Positions 45,816 through 56,407 of a stretch of DNA of 64,000 nucleotides are shown here, piece by piece. The stretch comes from Benincasa hispida. Its lineage: Eukaryota > Streptophyta > Magnoliopsida > Cucurbitales > Cucurbitaceae. The notes under the pieces were generated by a model. The model did not search any database and was not told where the DNA came from. It saw only the letters and a list, made by a program, of their open reading frames with translations. Numbering within the stretch: the stretch's first letter is position 1; the number at the start of each line of letters is the position of its first letter. The stretch is from positions 50,006,467-50,070,466 of the forward strand of contig NC_052355.1 in the NCBI RefSeq assembly GCF_009727055.1. Direction: 5' to 3'. The translations under genes were made by a program, and so were the position numbers.

Positions 45816-47030
45816 ATGCCAAATTCAATTATACAACTGCTCGCTTCCGATAAGTTTAATGGAGAAGGATATTCAAACTGGAAATCCAACATAAATACGA
45901 TATCAGTTGTGGATGATTTGAGGTTTGTGTTAACGGAGGAATTTCCTCCGATTCCCAGTACAACAGCGAACCAAGATATTTAGGACATCTATGATTGGTG
46001 GGTTAAGGCTAACGAAAAAATCCAAGGCTTATATCTTAGCAAGTATATCTGATGTACTTAATAAGAAACACGAAAAAAGCTAGGCTTACATCTTAACAAG
46101 TATATCTGATGTATTTAATAAGAAACATGAAATAATGCCCACTGCCTGTGAGATAATGGCGTCACTCCAGGAGATGTTCGGGCAACCGTCATCCTTTGTT
46201 CAACATGAAGCCATTAAGTATGTTTATAGTACTCGCACGAAAGATGGTACCAACGTCAGAGAACATGTTCTTGATATGATGGCCCATTTTAATATTGTTG
46301 AGGCTCATGGCCGGATGATCGATGAAACCAGTCAAGTCAGTATGATATTAGAATCTCTTCCGAAGAGTTATCTACCTTTCAGGGCCAATGCTATTATGAA
46401 CAAAATTACTTACAATTTGACTACTCTGTTGAACGAACTACAGACGTATCAGTCTATGATGAAACTTCAAGAAAGTGAAGTAAATGTTATTTTACGACCT
46501 AAAAAGTTTCTCAAGGGTTCTTCATCTGGAACAAAATCCACTGATAAAAATAAGTTTGTTCCCTCTTCCTCAATAGACAAAAGTGTACAAATGAAGAAGA
46601 AGGGTAAGGGAATAAGAAAACCACTGCAAAGAAAAATAAAAACAAAGCTCCCAAAGGGAAATGTTTCCATTGCGGAGAGGATGGGCACTGGAAGCTTAAG
46701 TGCCCAAAGTATTTAGCAGAAAAGAAAGCGAAAAAGGCGAACCAAGGTAAATCAGATTTACTTGTAGTTGAAACATGTCTAGTGGAGAATACTCACCTAA
46801 CCTGGATATTAGATTCGGACATTGCTAATCATGTTTGCACTTTTCTACAGGAAACTAGTTCTTGGAAACAACTTTCTGAACAACAAATGACTTTCAAGGT
46901 GGGAGCGAGAGAAGTCATTTTGGCTCATGCAGTGGGGGATTTCAATGTATTCCATGGCTATTTAATGTGTTTAATTGATAATTTTGTAAGTCTTGAGTGT
47001 ACAAGAGGTCGAATAAAGCTTTCAGGGTGA
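45816..47030 (+). pseudogene. Copia gag and start of protease (broken)
   Basis: MPNSIIQLLASDKFNGEGYS then NWKSNINT is the usual copia gag start. A TAG at about 45981 and a frameshift follow, then a 57-base tandem duplication (46026-46139), then a long open part (46135-46716) with GQPSSFVQHEAIKYVYSTRT and TLLNELQTYQS. After another frameshift comes the zinc knuckle CFHCGEDGHWKLKC (46662-46703) and the protease start WILDSDIANHVC, where the active-site Asp-Ser/Thr-Gly has become Asp-Ser-Asp (46812-46820). The polyprotein breaks off at about 47030; integrase and RT are absent. It served as capsid and maturation enzyme. Confidence 0.9.
46026..46139 (+). repeat. 57 bp tandem duplication in copia gag
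   Basis: Two units (46026-46082, 46083-46139) both encode AYIL-SISDV--KKHE. The length is a multiple of three, so the duplication itself keeps frame, but it carries a TAG at the unit join. Confidence 0.85.
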
Positions 47031-47034
47031 AAAG

Positions 47035-48291
47035 ATGATAAAATGGCCAAGTTGAGAGCTAAATTGCACAAAAAGGGAAATAAGACCGAAGAATTACAAT
47101 TCTGCCCTCAGTCGAAGCGTTGCAACGCTCAAAAGGTGAATCGTGCAACGCTCGAAGATAGAAGCATTATATTTTGGTGTGGAACAAGGGAGTGTTGCAA
47201 CGCTACATGTAGCACTGCAACGCTACGAATAATAGATGGAGGTGCACGCACTAGTTTGCATAGCGTTGCAATGTTGCGACGTCTAGTATATATCGTATTT
47301 TCTGTCCGAAACATAGGTTATCATGCCATTTTGCCATTGTTGGACTCGTTTTCCTTCTCTCCTCGATAGAATATTGTAATTTCTTGCCATTTTTATCATC
47401 ATAGAGCTTGATTATTGGTTTTAAAGCATGATTTGTGACCAAGAGGTAAGTACTTAGCTTGGGTTTTGTAGTTTATCTCCATTCCTTCTTCATTCTTGAG
47501 ACTTGGAATATAATTCTGCTGAGATTGTTCTGAATTTTATGAGATTTCATTTTGAATTTGTTCTTCAATCCATCTTGCATAGGATAATTTGACAAATTAG
47601 CTATGTTAGTGTGATTGATTGCTTTGATTAGTCCTAATTTGTAATCGTTAGGTAGTAATCACGTAGAAGTAAAAGTTAAGTAAGTTTGTGAAGTCAAATT
47701 GGGATTCAATTTGATAAACATTACTTTATAATCTAGATAAACATTAAGATTAGCGATAATCCTCCACTAATCAATAAAGTAACAAACATTAAGATTAGAT
47801 GATGGAAATCAATTATTCGGCTTAGCGTCACCCTTAATCTTAATGTTTGTTACTTTATTAATTAGTGGAGGATTCTCGCTATTTCTTTAAATTAACTCGA
47901 TCTTAAGGACTATCGATTAGGATTCTAAGCGAGTAGGCTAAGTATTAATTAAAAATTTTCACATTAATCTTATGATTAAGTCCATGATAAAATTGAAAGG
48001 GAATGGAATAAACTAGGCCAACCAAAGTTAGGTGTTTTGTTCGGTTGATAACTTTCACACAAAAATTCACTTAATTCACTCCATGCATTTAATTTACTCT
48101 GCACCAATTTAATTTTCACGCAATTTACGTTAATCATTTTCACAAACCCCCCTTCTGGTTATATTCTATAAGTTTCAAAGTTAAGAAATCTAAATCAGCT
48201 CTCTGTGGATCAACTCCATACTTCCCTCACTATATTTAGTAAGGTAAGGCACAAAAATTAATTTGGGGTGCAATACGACCTAGCGCATCAT
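47035..48291 (+). mobile_element. LTR-like sequence (family V)
   Basis: No coding remnant. It has a TTGCAACGCT cluster (47115-47280), a weak TATA-like TATATAT just after it, a U5-like end with CTCTGTGGATCAACTCC near 48201 and a final CGCATCA like the family R LTR end. The start is not fixed; it may lie in the last bases of the copia fragment. A long foldback lies at 47751-47881. Confidence 0.45.
47751..47881. repeat. Foldback: 47 bp arms, 37 base loop
   Basis: Arm 47751-47797 and arm 47835-47881 are reverse complements with 45 of 47 bases matching (two mismatches). The start of the inner sequence AACATTAAGATTA is also repeated just left of the arm (about 47740-47752). Confidence 0.9.
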
Positions 48292-48645
48292 ACCATCTTG
48301 TCCATAAGGCCTCCTACAGCAGAGGAATCGGCCACCAATTGCAAAGCTCTATTCAGCCCGCTATAAAAAGTCTCTACCATTACGCAATCAGGGATGTCGA
48401 TGTGCAGGAAGTTACAAATAAGATGCCTAAATATGGCCCAAGCAACACTCAGAGTTTCTGAGTCTCCTTGTTCAAAAGTCACAAGGTATCGCCATGTCCT
48501 TGCATTAACGACTGGAGGGAAGAACTTCTTCATAAATTGTTCAACTAGCTGATCCCAAGATATAATCTCATTTGGCTCTAAGGAAAAGGCCCATCTCTTG
48601 GCCTCATCGCGAAGAGTGTAAGGGAAAAGAGAGAGCTTGCTTATC
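48288..48645 (-). pseudogene. Gypsy gag fragment
   Basis: Open on the minus strand for about 118 codons: LSLFPYTLRDEAKRWAFSLE, ISWDQLVEQFMKKFFPP, FEQGDSETLSVAWAIFRHL and VMVETFYSGLN, ending GGLMDKMV. This is the central Athila-like capsid region, as in 56591-57745. The N-terminus and zinc knuckle are missing. It is joined at its upstream side to a short LTR-terminus fragment (48676-48699) and downstream to family V. Confidence 0.9.
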
Positions 48646-48675
48646 TACCCTCTTTATTCTAAGTAAAAGGCTATA

Positions 48676-48699
48676 ATAACTTGTATTTCTACAAGTTAT
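48676..48699 (-). repeat. Detached LTR-terminal hairpin
   Basis: Minus strand ATAACTTGTA, loop GAAA, TACAAGTTAT: a perfect 10 bp hairpin identical to the start of the 3' LTR at 26813. The TG before it is lost and only about 50 bases of LTR remain before gag. Confidence 0.75.
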
Positions 48700-49041
48700 G
48701 AGCTACGAAAAAAGGTTGTCTTCTGCCTCACATTGCTGCATCGCGACGTTAGGGATGCAGCATCGCACCACTGCAGTCTAGAAACACCAAATCTGCAGCA
48801 AAATGCTTCAAAATTGCACCAAAATCCACCGTTTTTCATCCTGATCATCAAAAACACTTACAAGACTTGTGATCCAGACTTATAGACTCGATTATCGAAT
48901 TAAATTCCCAAAAACATCTATTAAGCCAAAAATACTCAAATGAAATTTATAGTAATCATCTCATGGAAAAAGTAAAGAAATTCACCCACTATATTCTTTA
49001 CTTTTTGTTTCTAAAACCGAAAACAGTAATTGCAAAAAATT
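48700..49041 (-). other. Copia leader remnant
   Basis: Sequence downstream (minus) of the copia primer site. It has a small GCAGCATCGC/TGCATCGCG cluster (48738-48775) and no coding remnant. Confidence 0.45.
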
Positions 49042-49054
49042 GGCTCTGATACCA
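49042..49054 (-). other. Copia primer binding site
   Basis: TGGTATCAGAGCC on the minus strand, the standard initiator tRNA-Met primer site, three bases after the LTR end. Confidence 0.9.
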
Positions 49055-49056
49055 AT

Positions 49057-50690
49057 TGAAGGGAATTGGATTTCCGTGGAAGCATGTGATCGTCGTACAA
49101 TTTGAAAATTGATTTTATAAAATTGAAAATCAATGATTTAAATCATACAAATATAGGATAAACATTAAATCAAACTTAAGCATGCTTCTAATGAGAAAGA
49201 AAGCGAAGAAGATAACTCGCCTTTGAAGATTCCCTTTCTCTAAATTTTCCTCTCCTTTGGTCACAAACAAATTCGAACCTCTCAATGAACAAAGACACCA
49301 ATGCAAGAGCTTTCTCGTTATGCTCTAGAATTCCAAGGAGTTAGATATGTGGGCTCTAACATCTTAGAAGAGGGAATGAAAGCTTAAGGAATGTTCTTGA
49401 GAGAATAGAGAGAATATGAGAGTGGAGGCCAGATTATTTACCCTTACCCTAAATGGATTATAATAGTATATTTATAGGGAGAGAGTAACCCCCTCTCCAA
49501 GTTTTCACTCTCCTTTGTTTGTTGATCAATTAATTAGCCATTAATTAATCAATTGACATATAAATTAAATAACTATATAATAAATCATATTTAATAAAGA
49601 GTTAATTAGTTAACATATACATATCACATATTTATATGCATACATCTCTCTTATACTATAATTCTATATAAATCCAATTTATATGAATTTAATATTTGAA
49701 TCTCATTCAAATATTTCTCTCTTATATAGTTTGAATTATAGATCATATCTATAATTAACCATATTTTATAATGTATCAGAATACACTATATATTAATCAT
49801 ATTAATATAAAATTCCTTTAAGTAATTTGAATAATTCAAATCACTTCTCATTACTATCCTTAGCAAGCTAACGAAGGGATCTTATGGACCTACAGATTAG
49901 AAGCTCCATTGATATGAGATTAATTAATTAAACTCTTTTATAGATTAATCAATATTCATTAACTACCGGTCACTCTATTAAAGACTGATAGTTGCACTCT
50001 TCGCACTATAAATGTGCTTTTGTGTCCATAGATATAACCAATTAATAGTGAGTCGACCCTTCACAAATTGCTCAAAACTACAGCTAAGTCAAAATATCGT
50101 TTTTCCTTTGTAGTTATATCAAACTTCTTAAGTACCACAGATTTCTCTAACAAACAAACAGTTTATAGTCCAACTATAAACTAACACCGGCCAGTGAGAG
50201 GTTGCGGCCTCACTGTTCAAGACTCATAATCAGCTATTAAGGAGCAATTTATTTACTTTCCCTATGATCGAGAATGAGTGAATTCCTTCTCATGTAAGTG
50301 TGTTCCCAGCTCTCTACTCGGACAAATCCCCAAAATGGTAGGCTTGTTGAGTCGGCTAACATGGCCACTCTCACCCATACAGATCAAAGGTTGCCCTCAT
50401 AAACAAGAGTTCACAACTCATTCAGGACTAAGGTCAAGTCATCTATGGTCATCCTAGTGAAATGTTGGTTTCTTCAAGTAACGGTATTATAAGGAGAAAC
50501 CAATCATTTCGTGGTCCGGTCTTGTATAAAATTTTTATACAGGATACTCCCATTCACATGTATCCATATGAAAAATATGGCTCATATTGTCTGTAAGATT
50601 TACAACTCATATAACAATTACAAAGTGGGTCATATCCGCCGTGTTACTAGGATAAGGCACCTAACCTTATCCATTTACTTATATCCCAAT
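49057..50690 (-). mobile_element. Copia LTR, 5' end missing
   Basis: Minus-strand LTR ending ...AATTCCCTTCA at 49057. Typical landmarks on the plus strand are GGCTTGTTGAGTCGGC near 50341 and ACGGTATTATAAGG near 50480. It is cut at about 50690, where a plus-strand copia RT begins. Confidence 0.8.
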
Positions 50691-50702
50691 TAAGGGATGA
50701 AC

Positions 50703-52650
50703 TATGAGAAAACTTCCTCACTTGTTACCATACTGAAGTCTATCCGTATTCTTCTGTCTATTGCCACACATTATGACTATGAGATTTGCAAATGGACATC
50801 GAGCTGCCTTTCTAAATGGAATCTTGAGAAGACCATCTATATACAATAACTAGAGGATTTATTAAGCAAGGTTAAGAGCAAATAGTTTACAAAGCTTAAT
50901 TGATCCATTTATGATGGAAAAAAAGTATCGATCTTGGAATATAAGATTTGATACTGCAATCAAAATCTTATGGCTTTTAAACAGAATGTTGATGAGCTCT
51001 GTGTCTATAAGAAAATCATCAACAGTTCGATGGTTTTCTTAGTATTATATGTGGACAATATCCTACTCATTAGAAATGGTGTAGGTTCTACTGAAAAATG
51101 TTAAAGAATGGTTAGCAGCCCATGCCATATGAAAAATTTAGGAGAGGCAGAGTTTGTTATAAGGGATCCAGATCATCAGGGATCGTAAGAATAAAATGCT
51201 AGCCTTATCTCAAACATCTTTATATTGACNNNNNNNNNNNNNNNNNNNNNNNNNNNNNNNNNNNNNNNNNNNNNNNNNNNNNNNNNNNNNNNNNNNNNNN
51301 NNNNNNNNNNNNNNNNNNNNNNNNNNNNNNNNNNNNNNNNNNNNNNNNNNNNNNNNNNNNNNNNNNNNNNNNNNNNNNNNNNNNNNNNNNNNNNNNNNNN
51401 NNNNNNNNNNNNNNNNNNNNNNNNNNNNNNNNNNNNNNNNNNNNNNNNNNNNNNNNNNNNNNNNNNNNNNNNNNNNNNNNNNNNNNNNNNNNNNNNNNNN
51501 NNNNNNNNNNNNNNNNNNNNNNNNNNNNNNNNNNNNNNNNNNNNNNNNNNNNNNNNNNNNNNNNNNNNNNNNNNNNNNNNNNNNNNNNNNNNNNNNNNNN
51601 NNNNNNNNNNNNNNNNNNNNNNNNNNNNNNNNNNNNNNNNNNNNNNNNNNNNNNNNNNNNNNNNNNNNNNNNNNNNNNNNNNNNNNNNNNNNNNNNNNNN
51701 NNNNNNNNNNNNNNNNNNNNNNNNNNNNNNNNNNNNNNNNNNNNNNNNNNNNNNNNNNNNNNNNNNNNNNNNNNNNNNNNNNNNNNNNNNNNNNNNNNNN
51801 NNNNNNNNNNNNNNNNNNNNNNNNNNNNNNNNNNNNNNNNNNNNNNNNNNNNNNNNNNNNNNNNNNNNNNNNNNNNNNNNNNNNNNNNNNNNNNNNNNNN
51901 NNNNNNNNNNNNNNNNNNNNNNNNNNNNNNNNNNNNNNNNNNNNNNNNNNNNNNNNNNNNNNNNNNNNNNNNNNNNNNNNNNNNNNNNNNNNNNNNNNNN
52001 NNNNNNNNNNNNNNNNNNNNNNNNNNNNNNNNNNNNNNNNNNNNNNNNNNNNNNNNNNNNNNNNNNNNNNNNNNNNNNNNNNNNNNNNNNNNNNNNNNNN
52101 NNNNAATATGCTTATCAAATATTCGATGCACAATTTCAAGAGGGGTTTATTACCTTTCAAGCATGGAATTATATTATCCAAGGAACAGCATCTTAGGACA
52201 CCTCAAGAAGTTGAGAAAATGAGATGGATTCTCTATGTTTTGGCTGTTGGTAACCTCATGTATGCACTGTTATGTACTAGACTTGATGTCTGCTATGTAG
52301 TGGGGATTGTCGATAGACATCAGTGCAATTCAGAATTAGATCACTAGACAGCTGTTAAAACCATCTTCAAGTATCTTTGTAAAACAAGGGACTACATATT
52401 TGTGTATTGGTCTAAGGATCTGGTCCTTACAAGTTACATTAACTTTGATTTTCATACTGATAGGGATTCTAGGAAATCCATTTCAAGATCAGTGTTTACT
52501 GTTAACGGAAGAGCTGTAGTCTGGAGAACACAAAGCAAAGTTGTATTGCTAACTTTACCATGGAGACAGAGGGTTGTGAAGCTGTCAAGGAGGTTGGTTG
52601 GCTCATAAAATTTTGGACTGATCTAGAAGTTGTTTCTGATATGTCAAAGC
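50703..52650 (+). pseudogene. Copia RT and RNase H with assembly gap
   Basis: RT from [18 protein letters not shown] (about 50730) through YKKIINSSMVFLVLYVDNIL, where the catalytic Tyr-Val-Asp-Asp reads Tyr-Val-Asp-Asn (51048-51059). Then 875 N, then GNLMYALLCTRLDVCYVVGI, RKSISRSVFTVNGRAVVW and a decayed RNase H up to WTDLEVVSDMSK-like sequence near 52640. Many stops and frameshifts. The start is a junction with an opposed LTR and the end merges into AT-rich sequence without a clear purine tract. The pair of Asp residues needed for polymerisation is lost. Confidence 0.85.
51230..52104. other. Assembly gap, 875 N
   Basis: Undetermined bases within copia RT. Confidence 0.99.
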
Positions 52651-52829
52651 TCATCACTCTTTCTCTTCAAAAATCAGATTGCCTTAAATCAATTTTCTCA
52701 GCAAATCCAACCTTTTGTTTAATAATAACATGCAAAACTGGACTATTTGAGAGATTCACACTAAGACATTACATATTAAGTCGAAAAATAGATGGATTAA
52801 GTGGGAGAATTCCACTTAATCTATTTTTC

Positions 52830-54343
52830 AATTTTTCAATTGATTTTTCTTCCAAGTCAAAATAATTTGAAATTCTAAATTTCAAATTTAAAATCGAATT
52901 TCGATTTTATAAAATATTATTCAATAATTAATATTAAATAAAATTCATTAATTTTAAACAAAAGTTAATTATTAATAATTAATTAAACAGTTTGATTAAT
53001 TTAATTAATTTAATATCAAAAACTAAATTAATATAACACTTATTTCAAAACATGAATCCTTATTCATGTAATTAATGGTAAATCATATTTAAATATTTTC
53101 CAACTCTCCAATTTTGTTTAATCTGATAATTAAATGTTTAATTATATCGTATATAATTAACAATTTCATAAACTAAATTTGAACATTTCAAATTCTCTCA
53201 TCACACTATTCTAAGATTTAATCTTTTATGAGCTAGTAGGGGGACCTAATGGACCTACAGATCATGAGCTCCAACGATCCGAGATTAATTGGCTAAACTA
53301 TTTTAATCGAATCAACTAATATTCGTTAACTACCGGGTCACTCCACTAAAGTTCAATAGTTGTACTCTCATCATTGTAGATATATTTTTGTCCATCTGAT
53401 TTAACCATGACCAGTAAGTTGATCATTCACAGGTTGTTCATATTCACAGTTGAGTCCAAATTACCATTTTACCCTTATAGTACATCTTTCTCTTTAAGTC
53501 TCCACTGATCCACTAATGAACAATTGGTTTATGGTCCTACCAATAAACCAAGTCCCTCTCAGTCATAGAGAGGGTGTGACCCCTTATTCAAGACTAGAAG
53601 TCAGTAATTAAGGGAACACCCTATCTACTATCCCTAAAATTGGGTAGGAGTGAATTCCATCTTGCAAGACTATATCCCCAGATATCTATCCGATCTTACT
53701 TCTAAAGTGGGAACAACCTATCTACTATCCCTAAAATTGGGTAGGAGTGAATTCCATCTTGCAAGACTATATCCCCAGATATCTATCCGATCTTACTTCT
53801 AAAGTGGGAGGCTTATTGGGCGGCAATGTTGAGTCACTCTCACCCATGCATATGAAAGGATAATCCCGAATAAACAAGAGTTTATTGTTAGCTCAAGATT
53901 GAGATCGAGTTACCTTAGGTCATCAGATTGAAATAGTAAAGAAAAGTGACTATTTTGTGATCTAGTCTTCTGCAAACATCTTTTGCATAGGATGCCCCCA
54001 CTTGTATATCTCTACATGAACAATTTTGGGGTCACATCGTTTGTATCAAATACAAAGTGGGTCGCATCCATAGTGTCTCTAAGATAAGGTATCCAAACCT
54101 AGCTTTATACTTATAGACCGTTTTGGCTATATACTCAAACATGATCCTCTTTTATGTCACCACATAAAGTTCAAGTATTCATGCTATAGCTAGGAGTTCG
54201 TTAGTTTATTGGATTTAGGCTTTACAAGTGCAATTTTCACATTTAATAACAATTTTATTGAATAAACCTCAATAACTTCTTTATTGCAAATAGAATATAT
54301 TTAATGTTTATAAACTGCGAGTTTTAGAACATACAACCCAACA
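52830..54343 (-). mobile_element. Copia LTR (3' LTR of the minus-strand element)
   Basis: It starts on the minus strand TGTTGGGTTGTATG at 54343, after a purine-rich AAGTGAGAGTT. The body matches the LTR at 41939 (for example GATCATGAGCTCCAACGATC near 53262). The lower end in AT-rich sequence near 52830 is approximate. It contains a 97 bp tandem duplication. Confidence 0.75.
53614..53807. repeat. 97 bp tandem duplication in copia LTR
   Basis: Units 53614-53710 and 53711-53807 are practically identical, differing at one visible position near the start (ACACC versus ACAACC). Other copies of this LTR in the window have one unit. Confidence 0.9.
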
Positions 54344-54379
54344 AACTCTCACTTGAACTAAAACTCTTGTAGAGTATCA

Positions 54380-54776
54380 TATATACAATGCTGAGTATAA
54401 GAGAATAAATATAAAAACAATAAACTAGGGCATTAGAAACCCATGAATTCTCCCATTTGCCTTAGATTTATATAACCCGTGGTTCTAATCCCACTAGGTG
54501 ACCCTTAAACACTTTAACTGTAAGAGCCTTAGTAAACATATCAATCAGGTTGTCTTCTAAGGCTATTTGGGTGACTATCACATCTCCTTAGTGTACTATC
54601 TCTCTGATGAAATGGTACTTGCGCTCGATGTGCTTCCTGTGCTTATGGCTTCTCAATTCTTTTGAATTTGTAACTACTCCACTGTTATCATAATAGAGTG
54701 ATAGGAAAATGCATATTTGGAACTATTTTCAAATCAATCAAGAACTTTCTTAGTCATACTACTTCTTTCGCTGCTT
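54380..54776 (-). pseudogene. Copia RNase H end (split by element at 54782)
   Basis: Minus strand reads CEAAKEVV, a TGA where Trp is usual, LRKFLIDLKIVPNMHFPITL, DNSGVVTNSKELRSHKHRKH, IERKYHFIREIVH, DVIVTQIALEDNLIDMFTKAL and VKVFKGHLVGL. It is the continuation of the RT/RNase H at 62609-64000, separated by the inserted gypsy element, and leads into its own 3' LTR at 54343. Confidence 0.9.
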
Positions 54777-55275
54777 CACATTGATAACTAGTAAAAATGT
54801 ATGTTATTATAGCTCAAATAAGTAAAACGATGAGAGAATGTGATGGCAAAATAAGCAATATCATGTCCAAAAGCACTAAACTGAAAGAAATTGCGATCGC
54901 AAGCGCCCATCATATAAAAGCAGTTAATTTACTTATTTTGTGCAAGAAAAATGCGATGGCGTAAGTGAAATTGCAATCCAAAGGAACAAGGCTTCAACGC
55001 GCTTGAAGATTGCGATCGCAAGTCATGCGATCGTGAGAAGTTTCTTATAAAGATGGCCGCATAAAGACTACGCATCAAGGTGACAACATAATAAATCATG
55101 ATGGGATGGAAAGCTAATAACGGTCGATTCCGAATTTAGTTGACAAACCATTAAAGCTACATTGTAGCAAGTACACTCAATTTTTCGTGACGATTAATTG
55201 GCGCATCAGAGCAAGAGAATTAATACCGCCCATCATTGTAATCATTAGAAATGAGGGCTGCTTCACCTTGAGCTC

Positions 55276-55283
55276 TATAAATA
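55276..55283 (+). promoter_or_regulatory. LTR TATA box
   Basis: TATAAATA within GAGCTCTATAAATAC; the same octamer and context occur in the 3' LTR (61663-61670) and the solo LTR (36764-36771). Confidence 0.75.
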
Positions 55284-55525
55284 CTGAGTCTACCAGTGTA
55301 AAAGGGGTGAACAAGTCAGAGAGAGAGTTAGTAGTCCGTTCACGCACATACTCGTAGATATACTTAGAAGACGAAGACGAATAAGGAGACGAGGAAGCCG
55401 AGAGATCATTCCCGGATAGATCGAGAGACTGCCCAAAAGTGTTACAAAGGAGAGAGAGCCAACACTTGCGAGAGTAAGAATACACATCTAGAATAGAGTT
55501 GGAGTGAAAAAGAACAGTGTAAAAG

Positions 55526-55563
55526 CTGTCTCTTATACACATCTAGATGTGTATAAGAGACAG
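55526..55563. other. Mate-pair junction adapter (artefact)
   Basis: CTGTCTCTTATACACATCT followed by its exact reverse complement, 38 bases: the transposase-end junction adapter of mate-pair libraries. It replaces 163 bases present in the intact 3' LTR (61914-62076). Confidence 0.97.
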
Positions 55564-55747
55564 GTACTTAGCTAGCATGACCTAAGATTTACATTTTATG
55601 CGATCATCTTATCTTATGTATGCGTCATTCACCCTTTAGAGATACTTGAAAGAGTAGTCTAAAGATAGAATCTAGACTTGAGAGAGTCAGATTAGAATCT
55701 AGGCTTGAGAGAGATAGATTAGAATTGCATAAGCATGAGATAGGGAC

Positions 55748-55785
55748 CTGTCTCTTATACACATCTAGATGTGTATAAGAGACAG
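55748..55785. other. Mate-pair junction adapter, second copy (artefact)
   Basis: Same 38 bases as at 55526. The flanks do not join as in other family R LTRs, so local LTR order between 55563 and 55900 is unreliable. Confidence 0.97.
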
Positions 55786-56336
55786 CATCATTCATCATTT
55801 AGGCATACTTGAGAGAGTGGTCTAGAAACTAAATCTAGGCTTGAGAGAGATAGATTAGAATTGCATAAGCATTGGATAAGCAAGAAATAGAAACTTAGAC
55901 ATAAGTTTTATTGCTATTAACACATCATATGCACCCTAGAAATAGGAATGATTGTATGTGGTCATCTTGTTTTATGTGTGCATGATTCATCATCGCATAG
56001 ACAAGAATAGAGGCTTAGACATAAGTCCTATCGACTTTTTCGTATACACATCGCATGCGTCCTAGAAATAGGAGTTATGCCATTCTGCATTGAGAGATGA
56101 CGTGTTGTTATTTTTATGTTGCATGATCGCATAACTTGTGCATAATCTTAGGAAATGCTAGCTAAACCCCTTCTCAAACCCTTCATCGCATACTCATTGT
56201 AACTCTACGCGTTCATCAACTCTACGTTCAAACTCCGTCGCATAGAAAAAAAAACCTTTATCAAAGCATCATCCACTTCATTTGTTTTTACTACCGTAAG
56301 AGAATCAAAGTGACCGACGCATATTTACTTAGTAGT

Positions 56337-56407
56337 CCCTGTGTTCGACCCTGGACTTACCAGGAAACCTAATAAGGCTTATACTTGAGTCTTGTTAGGA
56401 AAACTTG
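56337..56407 (+). other. Two-hairpin LTR RNA module (family R, 5' LTR)
   Basis: CCCTGTGTTCGACC, stem 1 CCTGG (56350-56354)/CCAGG (56360-56364) with loop ACTTA, stem 2 CCTAATAAG (56368-56376)/CTTGTTAGG (56391-56399) around a loop containing TTATACTTG, then AAAACTTG. About 1 kb downstream of the TATA box and 60-130 bases before the primer site, so it should lie in the 5' leader of the genomic RNA. Confidence 0.75.

Noticed and set aside
51210..52196. Frames of about 300 codons across the second N run
   Set aside because: Open only because N codons are not read as stops; the true content is copia RT.
52797..52822. AAGTGGGAGAATTCCACTT palindrome as a regulatory site
   Set aside because: A single short palindrome in AT-rich, poorly bounded sequence; it contains a purine-tract-like AAGTGGGAG and may be a chance fold.
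55177..55542. 121-codon minus-strand ORF as a protein
   Set aside because: Its start (MCIRDS) is encoded by the mate-pair adapter; the rest is LTR sequence.
56342..56364. GTTCGACC as a polymerase III B box or tRNA T arm
   Set aside because: No A box or cloverleaf accompanies it; conservation extends into two further hairpins instead.
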